A DNA stretch of 64,000 nucleotides from Aplectana chamaeleonis (lineage: Eukaryota > Nematoda > Chromadorea > Rhabditida > Cosmocercidae): NCBI GenBank assembly GCA_029168955.1, contig JAPDOI010000211.1:1127001-1191000 (forward strand), in the 5' to 3' direction. The position numbers and the translations under genes are program-made. This document shows, one piece after another, positions 34,980 through 44,507 of this stretch; the stretch's first letter is position 1; each line of letters starts with the position of its first letter. The notes beneath the pieces were generated by a model. The model worked only from the letters and a program-made list of their open reading frames with translations. It had not been told where the DNA came from and did no database searches.

Positions 34980-35817
34980 CACTCCTTCATAAGGGTCATT
35001 TGGGCTACAATCCGTGGACCGTTCAGCAATTTTCCTCGGATTACTGTATGTAACGGTGGGTATACGGTAATTTGGTCGAGGTGTCAGATTTGTCTCAAAA
35101 TTTCTGTGTGGGTGTTATTTGGGACATCCGACATGAATTTGAGATCCATTTGTCGACGAAACACTAAGATAGGTTATGTCAGGTAAAAAGCATTGAGAGT
35201 ATGTGCGCGGTTCTGGCCCTGCCAAGAAAGGCGATTCAGTTTTTTTTTTCCTCAAAAATCACAGTGTCACTTGTAATAAAAACATTTTTAATGAGCATAC
35301 AGTTTTAATTGGTCCGTAAGTCATTTCGATTTCTGGTTATAGTCGCATACCCCATATTTCCGCTGACCGTCCGATATATCTAGTTCAAAACGCTTAGCTT
35401 GCTCTTTTCTTGTTCCCAGCCTTCCGTTTAAAAAATAAAGAAACAAAAAAAAACTCATATGGTTACACATTGAAGCTAGAACGAAAAAATCTTGGTCATT
35501 CGGGAAACACACAGAATTCATTCTGAAATCTTTCCAATGCCCCGAAAGTAGTTAGGCTTTGAAACAAAGCCGTTGGACTCATGGGCACATAAAGGCCATG
35601 TTCATGAGTTCTACACTGACAGTTTTTAGGTTTACATTGTGATGGAATTCTCATCGATGAGGCACAACTGGGCCCTTGACTCGTAGTAGCCGGATTACAA
35701 AGTCAATTCGAAGCCAACATTGGGTTTATCTGAGCCATCCACAGAATAGCCTTACGAGTTACTAGAGCTGGTAAGGTACTTATTTTGCTGAGCGATCATC
35801 TCTTATTAGGCATACCC
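34980..35817. other. Unassigned DNA
   Basis: No recognised gene or repeat. TAAAGGCCATGTTCATGAG near 35590 faintly resembles the AGGCAGTGTTCACGA end but has no partner. Confidence 0.35.
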
Positions 35818-36120
35818 TGGTATTAGGGGCGATTGGCGTGCGGAACCAATCGACTTCTTAAACATGCCCACAATCGCCCCCAACACATACTTCTATGCCC
35901 CCCCCCCATTCCCACAAAGCCTCCACTCTTTCGAGCTTTAATATCGCGATTCGCAGGTGATGTAGATAATTTGACCTTCAAAAGGTAACGACGGGCTTTT
36001 TTGAGCTATTATGAGGCCTAAGTAGGATCCGTGTGGCGGTGAGTGAGGCGGCGCGCCTATCGCCCCATAACACTCATGCTGTGCCCCATAATAGAACATA
36101 ATCGCCCCACATTATGACCA
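35818..36120. repeat. Candidate inverted-repeat element with GGGGCGATT arms
   Basis: TGGTATTAGGGGCGATTGG at the left faces AATCGCCCCACATTATGACCA at the right, imperfectly. Further AATCGCCCC words lie between. About 300 bp; target duplication not seen. Confidence 0.4.
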
Positions 36121-36572
36121 CGCTTGGAGCTCAACTTCTGGGGGCTCCACGTGAACTTTTCTCGGAGTAAGGGAATAACTAGCCGTTGCTCCTCAATCAT
36201 CAGTCATTGACTAGCAAATAACTCACAGATTTTTCAATCTTCAAAAATTCCATGGTGAGTAAATCGTTTACACGCAAGGATACGGTATGATACTTTGATG
36301 TCTATTGTGTGCGGCATGTAAAACCATCGTTATCTTAAGCTGACTTTTTAGCAAACTATGTCAAATCAGGTGATATAGTTTGTCAACACGTCAGTCAGAT
36401 ATTATCGTTTCAATGAAATTGGTTTTTAGGGAACATGAATGTTACAATTCCCAGCTTTGTATGCTCCATACATTCTCCAAGGATTAAATTTGAACTTAAA
36501 CATGTGCATTTCGGGGCTTAAAACAAAGTAGGGCTTTTTTTGCCGAAACTTCTAGTCTCCCTGACAGACCTA

Positions 36573-36778
36573 AAGTCTGTCTGAGTGAGATTGTCCGCAC
36601 ACGCGGTCGGCGTGCGTATCAAACGGCTGCTATCAGGGATTTTTCCGGACAGGCCTTTCCACGGCTCCGGACACCTGACCGTTGTATTAATGAGTGCGTG
36701 TCTAAAAATCACGCTAATTGATTGACAGGTCTGAAAAGTAGCTTCGCGACGGCCGTTGATACGCACACCTACCGACTT
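36573..36778. mobile_element. Group R palindromic MITE R4
   Basis: AAGTCTGTCTGAGTGAGATTG follows TA, then CACGCGGTCGGCGTGCGTAT. The right arm has GATACGCACACC and ends CGACTT before TA. The right arm lost its GGCGGACA segment. Confidence 0.75.
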
Positions 36779-36808
36779 TACAGTCGGCACTGATCGCGTT
36801 GACACTTT

Positions 36809-37131
36809 GCGTTCCTTATTGTGAGTGGGCACAAGCTCGGTGCTCACATGCGCACGTGCACCGAGTTTGCGCCAACACATAAAGTCTGTCCGAATTAGAT
36901 GGTCCGCCCAAGCGGTTGGCATGCGTGTCAAGTGGCCGTCGCAACTATTATTTTTAAGGAAGGGCCTATCCACGCCTTGAAACAGCTAACTGACATATTA
37001 AACACTATTAGTCCAATACACCTAATAATCGATTTATGCGTCAAATAAGTGCCGCGGCGATGGCTGCTCGACACACACGCGAGCCGCGTGGGAGGACAGT
37101 GTCATTCGGGCGGACTTTAATAAGGAACGCA
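36809..37131. mobile_element. Group S palindromic element S2, split by R5
   Basis: Left part GCGTTCCTTATTGTGAG, then CAAGCTCGGTGC and its complement GCACCGAGTTTGCGCCAAC, then the R5 insertion, then TAATAAGGAACGC. Joining the flanks restores the arm order seen in S1, so R5 landed in the right arm. Confidence 0.65.
36882..37117. mobile_element. Group R palindromic MITE R5, nested in S2
   Basis: 236 bp from AAGTCTGTCCGAATTAGATG to CATTCGGGCGGACTT, with TA on both sides (36880-36881 and 37118-37119). The best-preserved pair of group R ends, and the clearest evidence for a TA target. Confidence 0.82.
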
Positions 37132-37162
37132 ATGTATTGGTGCGATCTCTCCCTACTGTATA

Positions 37163-37272
37163 GCCGGGATCATACTTACAGCGACGAGTGACGCGACGCA
37201 ATGCTTACCATCAATATCGACCGAAAATCGATATGTCTGGTATGCACTGCCGCTGTCGCTGGTCGCGCCAAG
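37163..37272. mobile_element. Group Q palindromic MITE, copy 3
   Basis: Left arm GATCATACTTACAGCGACGA then GTGACGCGACGCAATGC; right arm GCACTGCCGCTGTCGCTGGT then CGCGCC. Loop CAATATCGACCGAAAATCGA. The clearest group Q copy. Confidence 0.6.
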
Positions 37273-37705
37273 TTTGCTCTCGGCCAATCCTCTGTTTCGG
37301 AGTAAACTTTGTTTCTATTCATCGCATGCGTCTGCGCGCTTATGCTGCGTCTCCTTCTTCCCCACACTCTCTCGCTGTTTCTACTCTAGCACGGCAAAGC
37401 CGCGCGAAGGAACAGAGTAAGTTTGGCACCAAAGCAGACGATACATGGGCGCTGAAATTACTACAAGACAGGTCATATTTTTTACGTTTCCGGTGAAAAA
37501 AAAAACGCAAGAAAGAGCTTTTTATCGCCCTTCTTCCACAACTCTGTTCAAAATGGTCCATTTGGGAATCTAAAGAGATATGGGGAATCAGCATCATGTG
37601 CCCTTTCTTCTGGAATGGCAAATGGCTTACCCTTCAACAAGATATGTAGACAAAACTTTACATGAAACAATCAACCAGAAACACGCGTAAAACGCGATTT
37701 CGCAA
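37273..37705. other. Unassigned DNA
   Basis: Frames on both strands (37188-37496 plus, 37340-37621 minus) lack recognised domains. No repeat ends. Confidence 0.35.
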
Positions 37706-37709
37706 TTAA

Positions 37710-38527
37710 AGGCAGTGGTCGCGATCAAATATGCTCGTCTTCTTTTCCTCTCTAAACCTTTTTCTGGGTATAGAGAAGCAGCACTTATAAGAAAAAATCG
37801 CGAAAAAATAGCTGTTCTGGGCCAAATTCGAAGCCTGAACTTTCTTGTCTTTTGATGGTGGACGAGCCCACTCCACATCATCGGCATCGATGATCTCAAA
37901 TATAAAGAACATCAGCTGGCTTGAAATTGAATTTCAATCAATGAACCATCGGATTTATGTACACATCTAGTCAAAAACATTGGTTGAAGTGCTTGCTTTC
38001 ATTGTTCAACTGTTTTATTAGGTAAATTTGCATTTATTTCTTCCTCTGAGTGTCGGTGATTTTTGAATGCTTGACATGAGACTGTGATCTTTCTGTACTG
38101 TGCTTATCTGGGCCGAATTCCGGTCCGCAATTGCGTCTCGACACGCTTTGCGGCAACACGCTCCCGAGTCAAAAGAGCTTCCAGACCCGTAGCCACCGAT
38201 CTGCTGACCCTAGGTGGGTTTTGAAGACTGGAAACTAAGAAGAATTGGAGAAAATTGTTTAAAAGGCCACATCGAGGCGGCTTTTGCGCTGGAAACTCGA
38301 CTGACTCGGGCGCGTGCGGCCGCAAAGCGTGTCGAGACGCAATTGCGGACCGAAATTTGGCCCAGATAAGCACAGTACACGTGTGCAGGAACTGGAAATT
38401 TAGGGTCTTAATAACTCTAATTCTAGCCCGTTTTTCACCGCGCTACCTTCATAGTTTTTGAGCTGTTTTAAATATAAGCTGATTTTTGTAGTTTTTCCGA
38501 TAACGTTATTCATCGTGACCACTGCCT
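37710..38527 (+). mobile_element. Group G inverted-repeat element G2, split by U3
   Basis: AGGCAGTGGTCGCGATC to TCGTGACCACTGCCT, with TTAA on both sides (37706-37709 and 38528-38531). Total 818 bp; subtracting the 278-bp palindrome and one 2-bp TA copy leaves 538 bp, exactly the length of G1. The interior carries GGTGGACGAGCCCAC. Confidence 0.92.
38098..38375. mobile_element. Palindromic Tc1/mariner-type MITE U3, nested in G2
   Basis: 278 bp from CTGTGCTTATCTGGGCC to GGCCCAGATAAGCACAG, with TA on both sides (38096-38097 and 38376-38377). G1 reads through the site without it. Arms continue with CCGGTCCGCAATTGCGTCTC and GACACGC, the first word shared with U2. Confidence 0.92.
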
Positions 38528-38531
38528 TTAA

Positions 38532-39630
38532 GGTATTCATGGGCGAATGTGTACATGTTATCATGCTTACATGCTTTGAAAAAAAAGTAAGCCGAAAAAC
38601 ATGTTCTCTTTAGATTTCCAGACTGACCATCATGAACCATATGACAAAAGGGAGAAGAAAACGCATTTTTGCGATTTTTTCGTCAAAAACGCAAAAATTA
38701 TGACTTTTACTGTATTTCTATATGAAGCGAAAGAAGCGTTATAAAGAGATCTGGTCAAGTCTCCAGAAACAAAAGCCAAGAAAAATTGTTGTAAATATAA
38801 GTACTCTCGTTTTGAACCACGAAACAGATTCTTCTCTCATACCATAAAATATGAAGCCGATTTTTTCCTCGCTGTTATCGAAAATCCATAAAATCCTATT
38901 AGACGGCTGTTTGAACAATGTGCAGTTATTGATGGTAAACAGTAACCCAGTATGACGCGAAACAGACGGTTATAATCCGGAAATAGCTACGGACCATGTT
39001 ATGTAATGGTGAGGGAGCCGGATGGCCCTCTTGCCGGGCCAGGTGTAAGCAGTGAGCGTTACATCATAGCAATTTGCATACATCTCACATGATACTTGAT
39101 ACATTCGAAATGCACACCAATGAGGTCAACTCAGGGACGTGCCTAATTGGATGATGTAAAGGGTAATAAATAGCTCTTACGTAATCTTGAACAACTCGAA
39201 AATGCTGTTTTTTTTTATTAAAAATTCAGAAAATCCGACATCGAAATTGGAATCGAGACATTAACGAGTTTACTTCCGTTCAAGGGTATGGATTCCGACA
39301 TTTTATCCCGCATCATTCAGGGTGAGACCCTCTCCCAGGAAAGTCAATTATTGCAGCCCATCCTAGGATCCTTTAGGAAAATTCATGAAGTGTCCATTAC
39401 CCGTTGCAGTAGGCTATTGTCTGTTCCATTGCCTCCCAGCCAAGAGCCACTTGACTTAGCGAACGCTTATTCAAGGAATAATTCCAACTATTTTTGGACT
39501 TGGAGATTTAGAATTCTGAAGCCACGACGAGTTGTAACTTTTCCCTAGGAAAAGGCCCGAAAACAAAGTACTAGAAGCGCTTCAAAGTGCTCCATATGAG
39601 AAGCGACTGATCCAGTTGCCAGTTCTAGTC
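38532..39630. other. AT-rich unassigned DNA
   Basis: The plus-strand frame 39288-39548 (86 codons) is not recognised. No terminal repeats or RNA genes seen. Confidence 0.35.
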
Positions 39631-39633
39631 TTA

Positions 39634-40401
39634 GGCGGCGTCTAGAGTTCATTTTCGGCGCGACGCGAAGTTATGATTAGCCTACGTATCGATCAAGCGA
39701 CGTCGCGTCGCGTCGTCGCTGAAGAGGCGCGATACATCGAATTTGACGCGCAAATTATAATCGCTCCGCGGCCATCGCGTCGCGTTGCAATGCGATGGTT
39801 GCGATGCGATTGTCCTCATTTCTTCTTGCATCATCAGGAACTCAAGGGGCGTTTTTTAATTTTCTCAAGCCTTTTCAAAGACTAGGTTGATTGAAATTGT
39901 TATGGATTATTGTATTGTTCTCAGATGATACTGCAAACAACTTAGTCTGCATATTTAAAGGACATTGTGATGAGGGTGATGGTTTCAAAGAGTTGACGAG
40001 CTATAAAGTTTTTTACGGTTTACAAGCGACACAAGCATAATTCGGCCTCATTTCACCGTAACATCCCTATTCTGTACTATCAACTCCAAAAACATTCTAT
40101 GCATCATTTGCTCCCGATGTCTTTGATTGTTTCGTCATTAAAAAAGCAAGTTGTCGCCGAAAACAAAAATGTGCCATAATAATACGGATAAAAATAAAAA
40201 GGTACATTACACCTAAATAGACAGAATAAGATCAAATATTTATTAGTTTTGCTTGGGTACGGAAAATTGCGAAAATTACGCAATTGCGCGTAGTCGCCTG
40301 GCTTTCGCGCGTCGTTCACACCTTGATTTCCGCGCGACGCGATTTTCGCGTCGCGCTGACATGTGCCATTGCGTCGCGCCGCGAAAACTCTGAACGCCGC
40401 C
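39634..40401. mobile_element. Harbinger-like inverted-repeat element
   Basis: Begins GGCGGCGTCTAGAGTTC, then TTTTCGGCGCGACGCGA, and ends TCGCGCCGCGAAAACTCTGA then ACGCCGCC; TTA on both sides (39631-39633 and 40402-40404). A 3-bp TTA target suits PIF/Harbinger. It is 768 bp without a recognised transposase, so non-autonomous. The arms are rich in GCGACGCG repeats and resemble those of 8304-8439. Confidence 0.75.
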
Positions 40402-40404
40402 TTA

Positions 40405-40778
40405 GGCTTCGACAATACCGTCCTCATTCGTTAGCAGAAGCCGAAAACTATTCTTAATCCCAGCCTACGTCCTGAATGACGTATAAAAACGCCTGCAGAG
40501 TTTTCCCGAAAGTAGTGGGCATAGGGTCCGTTTAACCCAATGTTGAAGATAAACTGAAAGAAAACTCTTTGAAAACAACTGGAACTGATGCTTTCTTCGC
40601 TGCTAAGGATTTTGCGTGTGGACGAGAATCCGGACGGGTCTGCGCGGAAACAGAACCAGCTGAAGGTAGACGTCCAGCGCAGTTGTTTTACTCGTATTTT
40701 TATTGTGTTCGAGTTTACTCTGTGACTTTTTTCGAATTGTTTTACTTTGTTGACCCAATCTTGGGTTTTACCAGATTG
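40405..40778. other. Unassigned DNA
   Basis: A 122-codon plus-strand frame (40569-40937) runs into the LINE fragment in a wrong frame and is not considered a gene. Confidence 0.4.
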
Positions 40779-40790
40779 TTACCTTTCGAA

Positions 40791-41639
40791 GTATGCCGCA
40801 GCCTATGGACTTCGTCTTCGTCCCGACAAATGCAAGCAGATGTGGGTCTCTCAGAGGCCTTCAACGGGAGTTTGTGTGAACGGACAACGTATCGAACTGG
40901 TGGACGATTTCTGTTATTTGGGCTGTTTGCTGAATAACGATGGTAGTTATGCAGCGGATATTCGACAACGATGTGCGAAAGCTACGTCTGCATTTAATTC
41001 TCTAACCAAGTGCTTGTGGTCTACCACCATCGCGAAGGAAGTCAAGTTGCGCGTCTACCTATCCGCTATTCGCCCTATCATGATGTACGGATCGGAGACG
41101 TGGGCAGCACCGAAGACGCAGATGGAAAGGTTGGATTGCACGGAGAGGAAGCTTTTTAGGCGTTTTCTTGTATATTTCTGGCCGCGTGTACGCCATAACG
41201 AAGACCTTTACATGGAAATCGACGCAGTACACCATCGCTTGACACGAGGAAGGTGCCAGCATCTCCTAACGCCATCTCAAGCAGCAATGGAAAGTCGACT
41301 TCGACTGCTCGGGCATATACTAAGAAGAACGCCGGATCGTCTCGTTCAACACGCTTTAAGAATGCTTCCAAATCCTGTCTGGAAATGGCCACCTGGGCGT
41401 AGGCGAAAGTTCTGGACGGATGTGGTTAAAGAGGATTTGAAGTCACTGTTACAGACAGTTCAGGCGCGATGTTTCGTTTCGCAGGAAATGGAATAGTGAC
41501 AGCTGGATGAAATGTGTTCAAATTGTGGCTGAAGACCGTGAAAAATGGACACGGCTGACTACTAGGACGGCACACCTCGGTGAAGATGCGGAATGACCGC
41601 GTCAGGCGAAAGCCAACCGATTAAGTCCAGTAAGTCAAG
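40791..41639 (+). mobile_element. RTE-type LINE fragment RTE2, with target duplication
   Basis: Starts at GTATGCCGCAGCCTATGG and ends after two AAGTCAAGT-like units, as in RTE1. TTACCTTTCGAA stands before it (40779-40790) and TTACCCTTCAA after it (41640-41650), an 11-12-bp imperfect target duplication. The 3' copy runs into the TCAA flank of element C4. More strongly 5'-truncated than RTE1. Confidence 0.88.
40792..41597 (+). pseudogene. RTE reverse transcriptase C-terminal remnant with frameshift
   Basis: Frame runs YAAAYGLRLRPDKCKQMWVS through YGSETWA and GRRRKFWTDVVKEDLKSL, nearly identical to RTE1. At about 41446-41456 it has a net loss of 5 nt relative to RTE1 (TCACTGTTACAGACAG against TCACTCGGCATCGAAAGACAG), shifting the frame to a stop at 41494-41496. 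The YADD box is missing because truncation occurred downstream of it. The old stop lies near 41597. Confidence 0.87.
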
Positions 41640-41650
41640 TTACCCTTCAA

Positions 41651-41917
41651 AGGCACCGTCCGCGCAGAAAACCATATATTATTTTTTCATGTTTTTGTAT
41701 AGCTTGGCCTCTTTAGTTAACGAAAATGTCTACTGACCCCCTGTAATATCTTCCTCTGTGAAGAAAAACGAGTATGAATACAGTAGTTTTCAAGTGGTCA
41801 TACCTTTTAGTGTGTTCATTTTTGGAGCCTCAAGTTCCGTGGGTGACGCCGGCTAGCCCGAATGGTTTGCTTTTACACGAAAAAAATTGTAACTGACTTC
41901 CAGTGCCTACGATGCCT
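41651..41917 (-). mobile_element. Group C inverted-repeat element C4, short
   Basis: AGGCACCGTCCGCGCAGAAAA at the left after TCAA (41647-41650); CCTACGATGCCT at the right. TAGCTTGGCCTCTTTAGTTAACGAAAATG near the left is the reverse of C1's right part. 267 bp, so internally deleted relative to C5. Confidence 0.7.
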
Positions 41918-42113
41918 TTATTAAATTATGTTTACTGGGTAGTTCAAATTTTTTCTAATTTTGGGAACTACAAATTCTTTATTGTATTACTGGTTTTAAT
42001 GAAGATTAGGCAACCAGGTTCCTGTGAAAAGGAAGTGTTTCGAATATTGTTCTCGCGAAAAGATGTGGAATTGCCTATTTTGAATTGAGAAAACCCGACA
42101 GCGAGCGTAAGGT
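41918..42113. other. Unassigned DNA
   Basis: AT-rich, no recognised feature. Confidence 0.4.
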
Positions 42114-42229
42114 TATACTCCCGCTGCCGAGCGGCGCGGCACAGTGCATTTCTGTAATATCGATCGCGCCGCTGCCAGATCATTATCACAGAGATGCATT
42201 GTGCCGTGCCGCCGCAGCGGCGGAGTATA
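42114..42229. mobile_element. Group P palindromic MITE P3
   Basis: TATACTCCCGCTGCCG at the left and CAGCGGCGGAGTATA at the right; inner arms GGCGCGGCACAGTGCAT and ATGCATTGTGCCGTGCC. The best group P copy, about 116 bp, with TATA at both edges. Confidence 0.8.
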
Positions 42230-43264
42230 AACGACGCCCAAAGCCTAGCGTGAGCGAAAATCTGAGGCGTGAAGGGTTATTTCTGGGCTTGTTTTCGTTC
42301 ATTTTTTCGTCAAAATTGTATCAATAAGCCCCCGACATTTTGATTTTTAGTGGGAAACCAACAACCACTCTCATCGTGGACACCGCGTTTGATGGTGTTG
42401 ATCACGAATGCGCAACTGCGCGGAAAATCTATCGAACTCCAGTTCCGTTAGAATAAACATGAACTACCTAAAAGTGCATCGTAATCGACACGCAATTACG
42501 TGCGCGTACGGAGGCGATGAAGAGCGATGTGGTTTGTCGTAAAAACGCTAACGACGTCGCGATGATGTCCGGCTGGCAATTAAAGGATTTCCCGTTTACA
42601 TTTTACAGTGCGTCTCTGGGGTCCTGTTCTGGTAGAGTTGAGGAGAGGACACCCTATTAACTGTCATCATCATCATCATCCATCATCAAACTTGCGATAG
42701 AAGTTGTAAACACAGTATCCACGCAAGGATTACGGTGATTAATGACCGTATAGAGTGCGCGAACGGAAGTTTTATGACGCCGCTGTCAGTGACAGCGGCG
42801 AAGACGCGTGCGGCTGTTACTACGCGCAGAAACCAGGGGTCATGACTTTTGCGGTCGTATTAATTTTGCTAGAAATTTCCTTTCTATGACAGCATTTTTG
42901 AAAATTGTTAAATTTTACAGCAAAACATGAACGAAATTTTTGTGCAAATGTGAAAGAATTCTGTGATCAAATTTCTGTACTCATTGCTGTTCTTACAAGG
43001 AGAGTTCACGGGGAGAAAGAGTCTATGCCGAACGATATCCAACCATATAGGATCAATTTTTTACGACAATTCGAATTTGATCTTTATAACTGCCCTTTGT
43101 TTTATGGAACGCATATAAAGTCGTTTACTGGTGTGTCACAACAGTCAATTTTCAATATGTCCATCGTAGCCTACCTTAATCTTTCTCAAAACTGAAAATG
43201 GACTTCATAATCGTGTTGAACGCCCCAAATATAATTTTCATTGTGGTTTCCCTTGTGCTGCAGT
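42230..43264. other. Unassigned DNA with a solo element end and a short hairpin
   Basis: CATCGTGGACACCGCGTTTGATGG at about 42374-42397 looks like a right end of the AGGCAGTG family without a left partner. 42778-42800 is a perfect palindrome, CGCCGCTGTCA-G-TGACAGCGGCG, too short to assign. The 96-codon plus-strand frame 42905-43195 is not recognised. Confidence 0.4.
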
Positions 43265-43268
43265 TCAA

Positions 43269-43722
43269 AGGCAGTGTCCACGATGAATCTCTTTCTTGAA
43301 GTTTCAGTAAGAAACGCTAAGCTGGCAGATGCTGGAGGGGATAGGGTCGAAGACAGCAGCGAAAACGGGCCAGAAGTCGATAAAAACGGCCTCGAAGTGT
43401 ATCCCAGTACGCCTGCTTACCCCGGTCCGCCCCCCCCATTCGGACGAGCTTGTGGCGCTGGGGGACGTTGCCGATGGCAAATTGACAAGCAACTCTGCCG
43501 TTCCAGTCTGATCGATTTGCGCACATTTCGCATTTAGCGCGCGCTTGCGGAAATTAGCAGGACCCGTTAACTCGTCCACGCCCTGAACGTTCGAGAACGT
43601 TACTTTAGCTTAATCTAAACGTTTTTCTTCCCTGTTTGTTTACTATTAGTTACCTCACGACAAAACGATAACATTTTCTGTCTGGTCGAACTCGAGTTTG
43701 ATAATCATCGTGAACACTGCCA
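43269..43722 (+). mobile_element. Group E inverted-repeat element E3
   Basis: AGGCAGTGTCCACGATGAATC to ATCATCGTGAACACTGCCA; TCAA on both sides (43265-43268 and 43723-43726), a matched duplication of a non-TTAA target. Interior as E2: GGTCCGCCCCCCCCATTC, GATCGATTTGCGCAC and TAACTCGTCCACGCCC. Confidence 0.9.
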
Positions 43723-43744
43723 TCAACGTCGCAGTACACATTAA

Positions 43745-44210
43745 AGGCAGCGTTCACGATAATCTTCAATTCTGAGATTATTCGCTATATTGAATAAGTG
43801 GGCCCGGGTAGAAGTAAAAGGACGTAACCAGAAGTACACGAAACGCCTAAGTATCACCCCGCCTCTTAAGTAAGTATCACAGGAAGTGTTTGTTGTGACA
43901 ATGAAATCTTTTGTGGACCCGTCCTTTGCGATTCTCTACCCTTTAACGCTCCGTTCTTTCCTTAGGACCCTAACTAATCCTGCTCGGCATTAAGAATTAT
44001 TCTATTTTTATTTGACCCAATTTTCCACCGGTGACAACTACCATAAACATGTTCATACAACCGGACAACTAGTCCATGTCACAGAATAATGTCACTGAAA
44101 TACGACGTTTTAATGCGTTTCTCGCCGTTTCTTCGTAATTTTGGTAACACTTGGAGACCGAAGTGAAAAACTCGGGAGAAAACTGTAATAATTACTGCCT
44201 TCAAGGTGTT
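43745..44210 (+). mobile_element. Group F inverted-repeat element F3
   Basis: 466 bp from AGGCAGCGTTCACGATAATC after TTAA (43741-43744) to ATTACTGCCT before TCAA. It contains the unoccupied counterpart of the G1 insertion site (CTCTTAAGTAAGTATCACAG at about 43866). Carries CGGACAACTAGTCCATG. Confidence 0.88.
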
Positions 44211-44214
44211 CTTG

Positions 44215-44507
44215 CACACGGTGCTATGTTGATCGCAAAACGTTTGCATCCGGGAGAGATTCAGTCAGCATATTCCCCCTCCAGGGGAGCGCCGTATCGC
44301 ACTGCGCATAACGGTATACCCGTTACATCCCGTTAGGGGAAATAACGGATGATTGCTTCGGTGAAGTTTTACCGAGCAGCTGAGTGATAGCGGCGCTGGA
44401 GCTGCGGTGGTTCAATGCGATAAGGCGCTTCGCCGGGCAGGAAATATGCTGGTTCAATCTCAGCCAAACGTTTTGCAATCAACTCAGCACCTTGTGTAAA
44501 CAGCACC
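44215..44507. mobile_element. Inverted-repeat element T
   Basis: Left arm GGTGTTCTTGCACACGGTGC, then TATGTTGATCGCAAAACGTT; right arm AACGTTTTGCAATCAACTCA, then GCACCTTGTGTAAACAGCACC. Long imperfect arms and about 293 bp. It abuts F3. A single copy in this window. Confidence 0.7.

Noticed and set aside
35588..35606. Left end of another AGGCAGTG-type element (TAAAGGCCATGTTCATGAG)
   Set aside because: Too diverged and without a partner end.
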